This document shows, piece after piece, positions 42,280 through 51,715 of a DNA stretch of 64,000 bases (the stretch's first letter is position 1; every line of letters starts with the position of its first letter). The position numbers were made by a program, and so were the translations under genes. The notes beneath the pieces are model-generated. The model was not told where the DNA came from. It worked only from the letters and a program-made list of their open reading frames with translations, and made no database searches. The DNA is from Lachnospiraceae bacterium (GTDB taxonomy: Bacteria > Bacillota > Clostridia > Lachnospirales > Lachnospiraceae), in assembly GCA_021202465.1 (NCBI GenBank), contig JAJQCZ010000004.1, positions 1 to 64,000 on the forward strand, read 5' to 3'.

Positions 42280-45200
42280 ATGAGACCTTTGCAGCTGACC
42301 ATGCAGGCGTTCGGCTCCTACGGGAAGCGGACCGTGATTGATTTTACCGGGACGAGTCAGAACCTGTTTCTGATTACCGGAGATACAGGAGCCGGGAAGA
42401 CGACGATTTTTGATGCCATTGTCTTTGCTCTCTACGGGGAGGCCAGCTCCGGAAATAACCGCAAGGACGGAATCGAGCTGCAAAGCCAGTTCGCGGGAAC
42501 GGCGGTGGAACCCTATGTGGAGCTTCGTTTCTCAGAACAGCGCGGCGGGGAAACGGACATCTATACCGTGCGGCGTATGCCGCGTCATATTCGGCCGCTG
42601 CGCCGGGGCCGCGGACAGCGGGAGGAGAAGGAAAAGGTGTCTCTGATCCTGCCTGATGGGACGGAGTACGCGCAGAATCAGAAACAGACCGATGCGAAGC
42701 TGGAAGAGATCGTCGGATTGACGAAGGGTCAGTTCATGCAGGTGGCGATGATCGCCCAGGGGGAGTTCATGGAGCTGCTGCGGGCAAAATCGGACGAGAA
42801 GAAGCTGATTTTCCGCAAGCTTTTTAATACGGGGCTGTATCAGGACATTGTGGACGAGCTGGGACGGCGCAGGCAGGAGCAGAAAGCCGGAATGGATCAG
42901 CTGCGGGCTGCGATGCAGAATGAGATCAGCCACGCAGTGATTCCGGACAAGTATGCGGGCGCTGGGGAGATGGCGCGGAGAAAGAAGAAGCTTCTGTCTT
43001 CCGACCGAATCGAGGTGGCGGAAGCAGAGGTTTTCCTGAAGGAACTGAGAGAACTGTGCCGAGAACTGGAAGAAGAGGAAGAAGTGGCGAAAGCGGCCTG
43101 TGCAGAGGCGGAGGAGAAGCGCGGCGCCTGCCGGGACGCCCTGACACAGGGCCAGGAGCTGCTGCAGAGCTTCACGCAGCGTGAATTGGCGGAACGGGAA
43201 CTGTCCGCCTGCGCGGCGGCAGCGGAACAGGTGCGGGAAAAACGTCGCCTGGTTGCGGAGATCGAGGCCGCCTATGAGGTGCAGAGCGTGGCGCAGCGCT
43301 ATGAGGATGCTGCGAAAACCGTTACGGATATGGAACGGAAACTGCAGGAGACGGAGCAGGCGCTGCCGGAACGGCGTGCGGCCTGTGAACGGGCTGAAGG
43401 TCAGGAAGCGGCTGCCAGGAAGCTTTTTGATGCGGAGGCGGCGTGCTGCGTACAGACGGAGACGCGCGTTCGTCAGGCACTGGATATTTTCGGGCAGCTG
43501 CGAAACGCCGGAAAACAGAAGCAGGCTGCGGAGACAGCCCTCACACAGGCGCGGAAGGCCGCGGAGAGAGCAGAGACGGCGCGGACACAGTTTGAGGAAC
43601 AGGAACAGAACTGGCGCAGACAGGCTGAGGAGCTGGGCGATGTGGAAGCCCGCCGGGAACGCTGGAAGAGCCGACAGAGAGAAACAGAGGAGCTGGCTGC
43701 GCAGGCAGAGACCGTACGGAAGGCGGCGCAGCGTGTGAAGGTCCAGGAGCGGACAGCACGGAGGGCGGCTCTCGCGTATGAAGAGGCTCGACAGAAATAT
43801 CAGCAGACGAGCGGGGACTATGAGCGGAAACAGAGACTTTTTCTCGATGCGCAGGCGGGATTTCTGGCCCGGGAGAGGCTGAGACCGGGGGAACCCTGTC
43901 CGGTGTGCGGCGCGACCGAACACCCGCATCCCTGTGAACTGGCGGAAGAGCACCGGGAACTGACCCGGGCGGAGATTGAGGCGCTGGCCGGGGAAGTGAC
44001 AGAGAAACAGCAGGCGATGGAGAAGGCATCGGCGGTCTCCGGCGCCGCGGCGGAGCTTCTGCGGGAGAAGCAGAACCAGTGGAAGAAAGAAAAGGACACT
44101 CTTCAGGAGAGGTTTGAGCGGTGTGCACTGGAGTCCGGGGCTTCGTTTTCTGAACAGGCAGAAGGAGAATCTCTGCCTGTGCCTGAGGTCGGAGCCTGGA
44201 TTGCAGACCGGCAGCGTGCGCTCCGGGAGGAAGAGGAGTCACTGACGCGGGATGCCTCCGCTCTGACCCGGATTCAGAAATCTCTGGCGGGAGCCGACGA
44301 ACGAAGGAAAACGCTGCGGGAACAGTGTGAGAAATGTATACAGGCAGTGACACAGGCTGAGCGGGAGCTGACAGCGGCGCAGACCACTCTGAACAGCCTG
44401 CAGGAACGGCAGGAATATCCTTCAGAGCAGGAGGCGAAGAGGGAGCTTGCGCGTGCCGGAGCGAAACGGGATGAGATGGACGCAGCCTGGCAGACGGCGA
44501 AGAAGCAGGCGCAGCGGGCCCGCAGCGTCCGGGAACGGGCGGAGGTGCTCCTTGCACGTTATCAGCGGGAGCTGCCGGAGCAGAGAGACATCATGCTACA
44601 GCGCTGGAAGGAATATCAAAATGCACTGACAGAACGAAATCTCTCGGAGACGGCATGGCGGGAGACAGTCGGAGCCTATCCGAAATCCCTGATTCGAAGG
44701 CTTCAGGACGAAGTGGCTGAACACGGAAAGCGGCAGGCGGCGGCCCGGGCCCGGCAGGAGACCGCGGAGGCAGCGATCGCCGGGCGGGAGCGGCCGGAGC
44801 CGGAGGTGCTCCGAGAAGCACTGAACCGTGCGGAAGAACAATACCGCGAAAAACAGTCCATTTATGAAACGATCCACCGGACCCTTCAGACCGATACAGA
44901 GGTGCGTGACGCCCTCACCGTCCGGCTGAGAGAGCGAGCCGGGCGAATGCGGGAGTATGCGCGGCTCGACAGCCTGTATGAGCGGCTGGCGGGCAAGCGC
45001 ACCGGCAGCCGTATGGATATGGAAACCTACGTACAGCGCTATTATCTGCAGCGCATTCTCCGCGCGGCTAACGTCCGCTTCCATGACATGTCCGCCGGAC
45101 AGTTCGCTCTGCGGATGGTGGATGCGGAGCGGGCCGGAGAGGGAAAGAACCGCGGACTCGATCTGATGGTCTATTCCCAGGTGACAGGAAAGGAGCGCGA

Positions 45201-45501
45201 GATCCGTACCCTGTCGGGCGGTGAATCCTTCCTGGCGGCCCTCTCTCTGGCTCTCGGCATGGCCGACCAGATCCAGGAGAGCTCGGCATCGGTTCATCTG
45301 GACATGATGTTCATCGATGAGGGTTTCGGCTCGCTGGACGAGCACTCCCGCACACAGGCCGTGAAGGTGCTGCAGCAGATGGCGGGCGGTTCGAAGCTTA
45401 TCGGCATCATTTCCCATGTCAGCGAGCTCAAGCAGGAAATCGAGGACCAGCTTCTCGTCACCAAGGAAGAGGACGGAAGCCATGCCTCGTGGCAAGGGTG
45501 A
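42280..45501 (+). CDS. sbcC: Exonuclease SbcC (Rad50-like ATPase)
   Basis: A 1073-residue SMC-like ATPase. Walker A LITGDTGAGKTTIFDAIVFALYG is near residue 30; two long coiled-coil arms (about residues 190-520 and 560-870) flank the zinc hook CPVC at 540-543; the signature IRTLSGGESFLAALSLALGMADQIQ and Walker B LDMMFIDEGFGSLDEHSRTQ are near 975-1025. Length is normal. It forms the SbcCD complex with the upstream gene. Its stop lies two bases from the convergent racemase gene. The presence of sbcCD makes the 68-bp palindrome at 38391 notable. Confidence 0.96.
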   Translation: MRPLQLTMQAFGSYGKRTVIDFTGTSQNLFLITGDTGAGKTTIFDAIVFALYGEASSGNNRKDGIELQSQFAGTAVEPYVELRFSEQRGGETDIYTVRRMPRHIRPLRRGRGQREEKEKVSLILPDGTEYAQNQKQTDAKLEEIVGLTKGQFMQVAMIAQGEFMELLRAKSDEKKLIFRKLFNTGLYQDIVDELGRRRQEQKAGMDQLRAAMQNEISHAVIPDKYAGAGEMARRKKKLLSSDRIEVAEAEVFLKELRELCRELEEEEEVAKAACAEAEEKRGACRDALTQGQELLQSFTQRELAERELSACAAAAEQVREKRRLVAEIEAAYEVQSVAQRYEDAAKTVTDMERKLQETEQALPERRAACERAEGQEAAARKLFDAEAACCVQTETRVRQALDIFGQLRNAGKQKQAAETALTQARKAAERAETARTQFEEQEQNWRRQAEELGDVEARRERWKSRQRETEELAAQAETVRKAAQRVKVQERTARRAALAYEEARQKYQQTSGDYERKQRLFLDAQAGFLARERLRPGEPCPVCGATEHPHPCELAEEHRELTRAEIEALAGEVTEKQQAMEKASAVSGAAAELLREKQNQWKKEKDTLQERFERCALESGASFSEQAEGESLPVPEVGAWIADRQRALREEEESLTRDASALTRIQKSLAGADERRKTLREQCEKCIQAVTQAERELTAAQTTLNSLQERQEYPSEQEAKRELARAGAKRDEMDAAWQTAKKQAQRARSVRERAEVLLARYQRELPEQRDIMLQRWKEYQNALTERNLSETAWRETVGAYPKSLIRRLQDEVAEHGKRQAAARARQETAEAAIAGRERPEPEVLREALNRAEEQYREKQSIYETIHRTLQTDTEVRDALTVRLRERAGRMREYARLDSLYERLAGKRTGSRMDMETYVQRYYLQRILRAANVRFHDMSAGQFALRMVDAERAGEGKNRGLDLMVYSQVTGKEREIRTLSGGESFLAALSLALGMADQIQESSASVHLDMMFIDEGFGSLDEHSRTQAVKVLQQMAGGSKLIGIISHVSELKQEIEDQLLVTKEEDGSHASWQG

Positions 45502-45503
45502 AC

Positions 45504-46318
45504 TTAATAGCTTTCAATATTGATCTGGCAGGCTGATGCTGAGATATCCCGGCGCAGAAACAGCTGTGAAATATCTTCGAATTCAGCAAGGCGTGCGCTG
45601 CAGTAGTACTGCGGATTTCCTGAGATGTTATCAGGGGCTGTCTTCGCCTTCTGTTTCAGAAAATCCAGCAGTGCCAGTGCAGCCTCGCCGCCTGAATCGA
45701 TCAGTGTGACATCAGATCCCATATAGGCCTGCACCACGTCACGAATCAGTGGATAATGCGTGCAGCCCAGAATCAGTGTATCCGGCCTTTGCCGCCGGAT
45801 TTCCTCAAGATATTTTGCAACGGCTGTCTCGATTTCAGCGTCTCCCGGACAAATATGTCCCGCTTCAATCAGTGGTACGAGTCCGGGACAGCCCTTCGCA
45901 AAAATCTTCACATCCGGAATCTGTGCCCGCAGTGCCCGCTCATAGGCGCCGCTCTCCACTGCTGCCTGTGTGGCCATGATTCCCGACGGTTTGTTGTCGC
46001 CTGAGCTGCTGCCAACGCCGCCGCCTCGATCACACCGAGAATCGGCGTGGCCGGATTTGCCTGCCGCAGATCCTCCAGACAGCTCGCTGTGATCGTATTG
46101 CAGGCGATTAATATCGCTTTCGGCTTCCGACTCTGTAAAAACCGGACATCCTGCAATGACAGCGTTGTAATCTCTGCCCGGCTTCGATTCCCGTAGGGAA
46201 CCCGGGCTGTGTCTCCGAAATACGCGATGTTTTCTTCCGGTGCCTGATCGAGCAGAACGCGCACCGCACTCAATCCACCCACACCTGAGTCAAATATACC
46301 AATCGGTCGTTGATCCAT
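45504..46318 (-). pseudogene. murI: Glutamate racemase, frameshifted
   Basis: The 5' half (46318 to about 45985) reads IGIFDSGVGGLSAVRVLL and holds the first catalytic Cys in ILIACNTITASC. The 3' half (from about 45985) reads MATQAAVESGAYERAL and holds the second Cys in LILGCTHYPLIRD. The two lie in different frames, and they join near 45981-45990, where CGTCGGGAATC reads. Loss of one G, or of four bases between GTCGG repeats, would explain it. Both halves are otherwise intact, so the break is recent or an assembly error. Glutamate racemase supplies D-glutamate for peptidoglycan and is normally essential, so a second copy is expected if the break is real. Confidence 0.88.
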
Positions 46319-46439
46319 AAGTCTCTCCTTTCCAGGCAGAGTTCCTCAGGATCTTCTCCAAATCGGTTTTCCAGGGTCACTGAAAAACCTTTAAAAAAGA
46401 CAGCTCTCCGCGGATAGGCCGCGGACATCCTTTCATGCT

Positions 46440-46796
46440 TCAGTTCTGTGTTTCTGTTTCCCGTGTATGCGGATAAGCCATCAGATAACGGTTCTGCGCA
46501 TCCCGCAGAGCGACCATGACCGCCTTCTGCGAAAGTGCCAGGAACCTCCGGCGCAGTGACGCACAGATGTCATCAATGTCTGTGACGATGTTTTTCCCTG
46601 TCATGAGATACGACAGAAAATCATTCGTTTCCTCCATGATCATATTAGCACTAACACTGATAATCCGGTTACTGTGAATATCAATGACCATGCTCAGAGA
46701 AAACACGCCATACACTGTGTTGATGGCACCTTCCTTGGTTACCTTTGCCGTCCCGGTGACGAATACCGAATCCTCCGGATAATAAACAGGCCGCAA
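46440..46796 (-). CDS. DUF3870 family protein
   Basis: A 118-residue protein that I recognise as DUF3870 from DSVFVTGTAKVTKEGAINTVYGVFSLSMVIDIHS and RRFLALSQKAVMVALRDAQNRYL. Function unknown; the family is often found near racemase and amino-acid metabolism genes, as here (the racemase gene follows after 121 bases). The start is TTG at 46796, because GAGGAGG lies eight bases before it and the ATG just upstream is out of frame; a longer frame back to 46862 has a non-family N-terminus. Confidence 0.8.
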   Translation of the reverse strand: MRPVYYPEDSVFVTGTAKVTKEGAINTVYGVFSLSMVIDIHSNRIISVSANMIMEETNDFLSYLMTGKNIVTDIDDICASLRRRFLALSQKAVMVALRDAQNRYLMAYPHTRETETQN

Positions 46797-46918
46797 ATGA
46801 CATTCCTCCTCTCTAAATGAAAAATAGATGCAATATGCCGTCGCAAGCTGACAGCATAGCATCTAATTCATCTCAGTTGCAGGAGGTCATCCTGCAACCA
46901 ACAAATTCGATTGACGGT

Positions 46919-46947
46919 ATTGTACCACATAAATTGGCGGAGCGCAA
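46919..46947 (-). promoter_or_regulatory. Promoter of DUF3870-murI
   Basis: On the minus strand TTGCGC (46947-46942), 17 bases, TACAAT (46924-46919). The leader has a hairpin, GTTGCAGG/CCTGCAAC at about 46876-46898. Confidence 0.65.
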
Positions 46948-46976
46948 GGAACATTTTTTGCGGTTTCAGGACGGTT

Positions 46977-47480
46977 TCAAAAACGGCGTGGTTCTGCATT
47001 TTCATACGTACAGAAGCGATAGAACAGCTTTCCATCCGTCTGCCGCTCTCCCTCCTCTGTCAGCGTCCATCCCGGTTCCCGGCTCAGATCAGGGAAAAAC
47101 GTATCCGCTGCGGGACAGGCCTCGACCCGGGTGATGTAGGCCTCCCGGCAAAAGGGAAGAAATTCCCGGTAGACGATGCCGCCGCCGATGACCCAGACAT
47201 CTTCTTCGGGCAGGTCACGAACGGTCTCGAGGATCTCTGCCAGGGAATGGCAGACCTCTACCCCCTCCGGATGCCAGCCCTCCCGGGCGGTCAGCACCAG
47301 ATGGCGGCGTTTGGGCAGGGGGCGGCAGCCGGGAAAGGATTCCAGATTCCGGCGGCCCAGAATGAGTGTATGGCCGGTGGTCAAGCGGCGGAAGAGCTTC
47401 ATATCTTCAGAAATGTGGAACAGAAGATCATTCTCCCGTCCGATGCCCCAGTTCTCGGAGACGGCGGCGATGCAGTTCAT
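46977..47480 (-). CDS. folA: Dihydrofolate reductase
   Basis: A 167-residue NADPH-dependent enzyme that makes tetrahydrofolate. MNCIAAVSENWGIGRENDLLFHISEDMKLFRRLTTGHTLILGRRNLESFP shows the family core, with GGGIVYREFLP near residue 100. The start at 47480 follows AAAGGAG. It follows thyA by 78 bases in the same direction, the usual pairing, since thymidylate synthase turns methylene-THF into dihydrofolate. Confidence 0.94.
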   Translation of the reverse strand: MNCIAAVSENWGIGRENDLLFHISEDMKLFRRLTTGHTLILGRRNLESFPGCRPLPKRRHLVLTAREGWHPEGVEVCHSLAEILETVRDLPEEDVWVIGGGIVYREFLPFCREAYITRVEACPAADTFFPDLSREPGWTLTEEGERQTDGKLFYRFCTYENAEPRRF

Positions 47481-47558
47481 AGGAAAGGACTCCTTTTTGT
47501 GAATACGTGTATTGTGAAGCATAAATCAAGTCAGAACATAAATGTGGTGGATCAGTCC

Positions 47559-48389
47559 TCAGATCGCCACAGGGATCTTATGTCCGAAGGAATGATACTG
47601 ATAGTTTTCCACGATAACATCCTCCACCGTGAAATTATAAAAATCATGGATATCGGGGTTCAGTGACACTTTGGGTGCTGAAAATGGCTTGTTTTTGATC
47701 ATTTCCTCCACATAGTCCACGTGGCGGTCGTAAATATGCGCGTCCGCCACCACATGCACCAGTTCTCCGGATTCGTAGCCGCTGACCTGGGCGATCATCA
47801 TCAGCAGAAGAGCGTACTGGCAGACGTTCCAGTTGTTGGCGGTCAGCATGTCCTGGGAGCGCTGGTTCAGGATGGCGTTGAGCCGATGACCGGACACATT
47901 GAAGGTCATGCTGTAGGCGCAGGGATAGAGTCCCATCTCGTGGAGATCATGGTGATTGTAGATATTTGTCAGGATGCGGCGGCTGGTGGGGTTGTGCTTC
48001 AGATCGTAGAGAACCCGGTCTACCTGGTCAAACAGACCCTCGCTGTACTGATGCTTTACACCCAGCTGGTAGCCGTAGGCCTTGCCGATGGTGCCGGTCT
48101 CGTCGGCCCAGGAGTCCCAGATATGGGAATTCAGATCCTGGATGCGGTTGGATTTCTTCTGCCAGATCCAGAGCAGCTCGTCCGTGGCCGATTTCCAGGC
48201 GGTCCTGCGCAGCGTCATCATGGGGAATTCCCGCGAGAGATCATAGCGGTTGATCATCCCAAATTTCTTGATCGTGTGGGCGGGCGTGCCGTCCTCCCAG
48301 TGAGGGCGCACTTCAAAATCCGTATCCCAGACGCCGTGCGCCAGGATATCCCGGCAATTTTCTATAAATACCTGATCGGCATAACTCAT
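47559..48389 (-). CDS. thyA: Thymidylate synthase
   Basis: A 276-residue dTMP synthase. Seen are the N-terminal phosphate-binding Arg region, the active-site Cys in LYPCAYSMTFNVSG near residue 160, NQRSQDMLTANNWNVCQYALLLMMIAQVSGYESGELVHVVADAHIYDRHVD after it. The catalytic loop differs from the common PCHxxxQF: Ala replaces His and Thr replaces Gln, a known-looking variant for Clostridia, not a break. GGAGGAAG precedes the ATG at 48389. It leads the thyA-folA unit. Confidence 0.93.
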   Translation of the reverse strand: MSYADQVFIENCRDILAHGVWDTDFEVRPHWEDGTPAHTIKKFGMINRYDLSREFPMMTLRRTAWKSATDELLWIWQKKSNRIQDLNSHIWDSWADETGTIGKAYGYQLGVKHQYSEGLFDQVDRVLYDLKHNPTSRRILTNIYNHHDLHEMGLYPCAYSMTFNVSGHRLNAILNQRSQDMLTANNWNVCQYALLLMMIAQVSGYESGELVHVVADAHIYDRHVDYVEEMIKNKPFSAPKVSLNPDIHDFYNFTVEDVIVENYQYHSFGHKIPVAI

Positions 48390-48440
48390 CTTACTTCCTC
48401 CGTTCGGCGGCAAAATATGTCGTCCTGCGTACTGTTCCTG

Positions 48441-48469
48441 AGTATATCAAAAAAAAGGTGAAAGAACAA
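48441..48469 (-). promoter_or_regulatory. Promoter of thyA-folA
   Basis: On the minus strand TTGTTC (48469-48464), 17 bases containing a T-tract, TATACT (48446-48441). Confidence 0.7.
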
Positions 48470-48553
48470 CCGCCGGACCATCGTGAGAACAGTATTTTAT
48501 AAACAGGAGATTAACAGATGAAGGAAATACTGTATCTGAATCGTGTCACAGAC

Positions 48554-48582
48554 TTGACATTTCCAGGAATCTAACCGATAAT
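48554..48582 (+). promoter_or_regulatory. Promoter of the cardiolipin synthase gene
   Basis: Perfect TTGACA (48554-48559), 17 bases, GATAAT (48577-48582). Confidence 0.7.
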
Positions 48583-48631
48583 CGACTCTGACAGCTGTGC
48601 TCCTGACGCCAGAGATACCGGGGAGAAAATG

Positions 48632-50215
48632 ATGGAAGAACTACACCGCAGCGATCGCGTTGACCGCACAATAAAAAAAGGAAAGAAAGGCCTGGCCCGG
48701 GTCATTTTCAGCCGGACCGCATTGCTGGGTCTTCTGCTTTTGCTGCAGTTTCTGGGGCTGTGGGCCCTGTTTGCCTGGCTGCAGGTGTATGTCGCTTACG
48801 TCTACACGTTGTTCATCGTCATCGATTTCTTCTTTGTGGTGTACCTCATCAACAAGGACGGCAACCCGGCTTTCAAAATCTCCTGGCTGGTGCTGATTCT
48901 GCTGGTTCCGGTGGTGGGTACACTCTTTTACATTTTCGTTCAGGGTCAGGTGGGCGCCCGGAAGCTCCAGGCGCGCCTGCGGGAAAATATCCGCGAGACC
49001 AGGCCGTATCTGCAGCAGCAGGCGGAGGTGATGGAAACGCTGGAGAAAGAGGATTCCGAGAGCCTGGGGCTGGCCCGTTATATGAATCAGGCCGGAGGCT
49101 ATCCGGTCTATCAGAATACCGGGGCGGCCTATTTTCCTCTGGGAGAGGATTATTTTGCAGAGCTTTTGCGTCAGCTGGAGACGGCGGAAAAGTTTATTTT
49201 CATGGAATTTTTCATCGTGGATGAGGGGCATATGTGGAATTCTGTCCTGGAGATCCTCCGGCGGAAGGTGAAAGAGGGTGTGGAGGTACGTTTCCTGTAT
49301 GACGGCACCTGCACCCTGAGCCGGCTTCCCGTTCATTATCCCCGGCAGCTTCTGGCCTACGGCATCCAGTGCCGTGTCTTTTCCCCGATTCGTCCGGCTC
49401 TCAGTACCTATCAGAATAACCGTGATCACCGGAAGATCGTGGTGATCGACGGACAGACGGCGTTCACCGGCGGTGTCAATCTGGCGGATGAATATATCAA
49501 TGAGGAGAAGCGCTTCGGTCATTGGAAGGATACCGGCATCATGCTGCAGGGGGAAGCGGTCACCAGCTTCACGATGATGTTTTTGCAGATGTGGAACCTG
49601 ACCGGGATGAGTCCGGAGGCTTATCAGCGCTACATCGTTCCCGCAGAGAAGCTGTCGCGCCCGGTGGCTGGCTTCGTCATGCCCTATGGCGACAGTCCGC
49701 TGGATCAGGAGCAGGTGGGCGAGATGGTGTACATGGATATCCTGAATCGCGCGAAGAGATATGTGCATATCTGTACGCCCTATCTGATTCTGGATCATGA
49801 GATGGTGACGGCGCTGCGGTTTGCGGCCAAGCGGGGCGTGGAGGTACAGCTGATCGTGCCGCACATTCCGGATAAACAGTATGCCTATCTGGAGGCGCGC
49901 ATTTTTTACGAAGAGCTGATTCCCTATGGAGTAGAGATTTATGAATACACGCCGGGCTTTGTTCATGCAAAATCCTTTGTGTCCGACGACCGCTGCTGTA
50001 CGGTAGGGACGGTGAATCTGGATTTCCGCAGCCTGTATCTGCATTTTGAGTGTGGTGTCTATGCGGCAGATCACCCGGTGGTTGCGGAGGTGGAGCGGGA
50101 TTTTCAGGAGACGCTGCAGTCCTGCCAGCGGATTACCATGGAGGATATAAAGAATTATTCGAATTTTCGCCGGGCTCTCGGCTATATCCTGCGCGTGATG
50201 GCTCCGCAGATGTAA
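48632..50215 (+). CDS. cls: Cardiolipin synthase
   Basis: A 527-residue phospholipase-D-superfamily enzyme that joins two phosphatidylglycerols into cardiolipin. Two membrane segments (about residues 30-80) precede the catalytic part. The two HxK motifs are NNRDHRKIVVIDGQTAFTGGVNLADEY near residue 267 and PGFVHAKSFVSDDRCCTVGTVNLDFRS near 447. Length is normal. Two ATG codons are adjacent; the second at 48632 fits GGGGAG better. Confidence 0.93.
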   Translation: MEELHRSDRVDRTIKKGKKGLARVIFSRTALLGLLLLLQFLGLWALFAWLQVYVAYVYTLFIVIDFFFVVYLINKDGNPAFKISWLVLILLVPVVGTLFYIFVQGQVGARKLQARLRENIRETRPYLQQQAEVMETLEKEDSESLGLARYMNQAGGYPVYQNTGAAYFPLGEDYFAELLRQLETAEKFIFMEFFIVDEGHMWNSVLEILRRKVKEGVEVRFLYDGTCTLSRLPVHYPRQLLAYGIQCRVFSPIRPALSTYQNNRDHRKIVVIDGQTAFTGGVNLADEYINEEKRFGHWKDTGIMLQGEAVTSFTMMFLQMWNLTGMSPEAYQRYIVPAEKLSRPVAGFVMPYGDSPLDQEQVGEMVYMDILNRAKRYVHICTPYLILDHEMVTALRFAAKRGVEVQLIVPHIPDKQYAYLEARIFYEELIPYGVEIYEYTPGFVHAKSFVSDDRCCTVGTVNLDFRSLYLHFECGVYAADHPVVAEVERDFQETLQSCQRITMEDIKNYSNFRRALGYILRVMAPQM

Positions 50216-50240
50216 AGTTTAAAAAAACATGAGAAAACTC

Positions 50241-50269
50241 TTGCAAAAAAGATCGAAACTATGTATCTT
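50241..50269 (+). promoter_or_regulatory. Promoter of the aspartate kinase gene
   Basis: TTGCAA (50241-50246), 17 bases, TATCTT (50264-50269). The leader is about 60 bases, too short for a lysine riboswitch. Confidence 0.65.
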
Positions 50270-50333
50270 ATCAGATGGTGCGTTTGCAGGAACTTAACCG
50301 GTGTACCCGGTTTCCCAAGGAGGATACAGAGAC

Positions 50334-51653
50334 ATGAAGAAGGTAGTGAAATTTGGCGGAAGCTCTCTCGCCAGCGCAGAGCAGTTTAAGAAGGTGGGAG
50401 CCATTATCCGTGCGGACGAGAACCGCCGGTACGTGGTGCCCTCCGCACCCGGACGGCGCTTCAGTAAGGACGTCAAGGTGACGGATATGCTGTATCGCTG
50501 CTATGCCACGGCGGAAGCGGAGAGGGATTTTACCAAGGATCTGCAATCCATATGGAGCCGGTACGATGAGATCATTCAGGGTCTGGGGCTGAACCTGAAT
50601 CTGGATGGAGAATTTGCTGTAATCGAGGAAAATTTCCGTAAAAAAGTTGGTTCAGACTATGCGGCTTCCCGCGGTGAATATCTGAACGGGATCGTCATGG
50701 CCAATTATCTGGGCTATGAATTTCTGGATGCCGCCGAGGTGATCTGTTTCGCGGAGGATGGTACCTTCGATGCGGAGAAGACCAATGATGTGCTGGGCGC
50801 GCGGCTGAAGGAAATGAAGCACGCGGTGATTCCCGGCTTCTATGGCTCGATGCCGGACGGCCGGGTGAAGACCTTCTCCCGCGGCGGTTCGGATGTCACC
50901 GGCTCGATCGTGGCCCGGGCGGCGCACGCGGCTCTCTACGAGAACTGGACGGATGTGCCGGGATTTCTGGTGTCTGATCCGCGGATCGTGGAGAATCCGG
51001 AGGTCATTTCCACCATTACGTATAAGGAACTGCGGGAGCTGGCGTACATGGGCGCCTCTGTTCTGCACGAGGATGCCATCTTCCCGGTGAGAAAGGCCGG
51101 TATCCCGATCAATATCCGCAACACCAACGCGCCGGAGGAGCCGGGGACGATGATCGTCAGCACCACCTGCGCGAAATCGCCTTACACGGTGACCGGTATC
51201 GCGGGCAAGAAGGGCTTCGTAGCGGTGAACATCGAGAAGGACCTGATGAATTCAGAGGTCGGTTTCGTCAAGCGGGTGCTGGAAGCCTTTGAGATGTACG
51301 GCATTTCCATCGAGCACGTGCCCTCGGGCATCGATACGATGAGTGTGTTCGTGGAGCAGGACCAGTTCGAAAAAAAGGAGCAGCAGGTTCTCTCTGCCAT
51401 CAACCGTCTGGTGAAACCGGACATCATCACGCTGAGCACCGATCTGGCACTGATCGCCGTGGTGGGGCGCAGCATGAAGAATGCCCGCGGTACCGCGGGC
51501 CGCGTGTTCGCTTCGCTGACTCACGCGCGGATTAACGTCCGCATGATCGACCAGGGCTCTGATGAGGAGAACATCATCATCGGCGTGAAGAATGACGACT
51601 TTGAAAATGCCATCCGCGCGATCTATGCGATCTTCGTGGATGCACAGCTGTAA
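50334..51653 (+). CDS. lysC: Aspartate kinase
   Basis: A 439-residue aspartokinase, the entry step to lysine, threonine and methionine. KVVKFGGSSLASAEQFKKVG is the start of the kinase domain; FSRGGSDVTGSIVARAAHAALYENWTDVPGFLVSDPR lies near residues 183-220; two ACT domains follow (about 290-360 and 370-439, with VIGRSMKNARGTAGRVFA-like VVGRSMKNARGTAGRV), where end products bind. AAGGAGG precedes the ATG. The gene name is by function; which end product inhibits it cannot be read. Confidence 0.93.
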   Translation: MKKVVKFGGSSLASAEQFKKVGAIIRADENRRYVVPSAPGRRFSKDVKVTDMLYRCYATAEAERDFTKDLQSIWSRYDEIIQGLGLNLNLDGEFAVIEENFRKKVGSDYAASRGEYLNGIVMANYLGYEFLDAAEVICFAEDGTFDAEKTNDVLGARLKEMKHAVIPGFYGSMPDGRVKTFSRGGSDVTGSIVARAAHAALYENWTDVPGFLVSDPRIVENPEVISTITYKELRELAYMGASVLHEDAIFPVRKAGIPINIRNTNAPEEPGTMIVSTTCAKSPYTVTGIAGKKGFVAVNIEKDLMNSEVGFVKRVLEAFEMYGISIEHVPSGIDTMSVFVEQDQFEKKEQQVLSAINRLVKPDIITLSTDLALIAVVGRSMKNARGTAGRVFASLTHARINVRMIDQGSDEENIIIGVKNDDFENAIRAIYAIFVDAQL

Positions 51654-51715
51654 GAGCTGTAAGAAATAAAGACAGGACGATACAACAGGGCGGGGTCACG
51701 GGACGGGAGGAAAAC

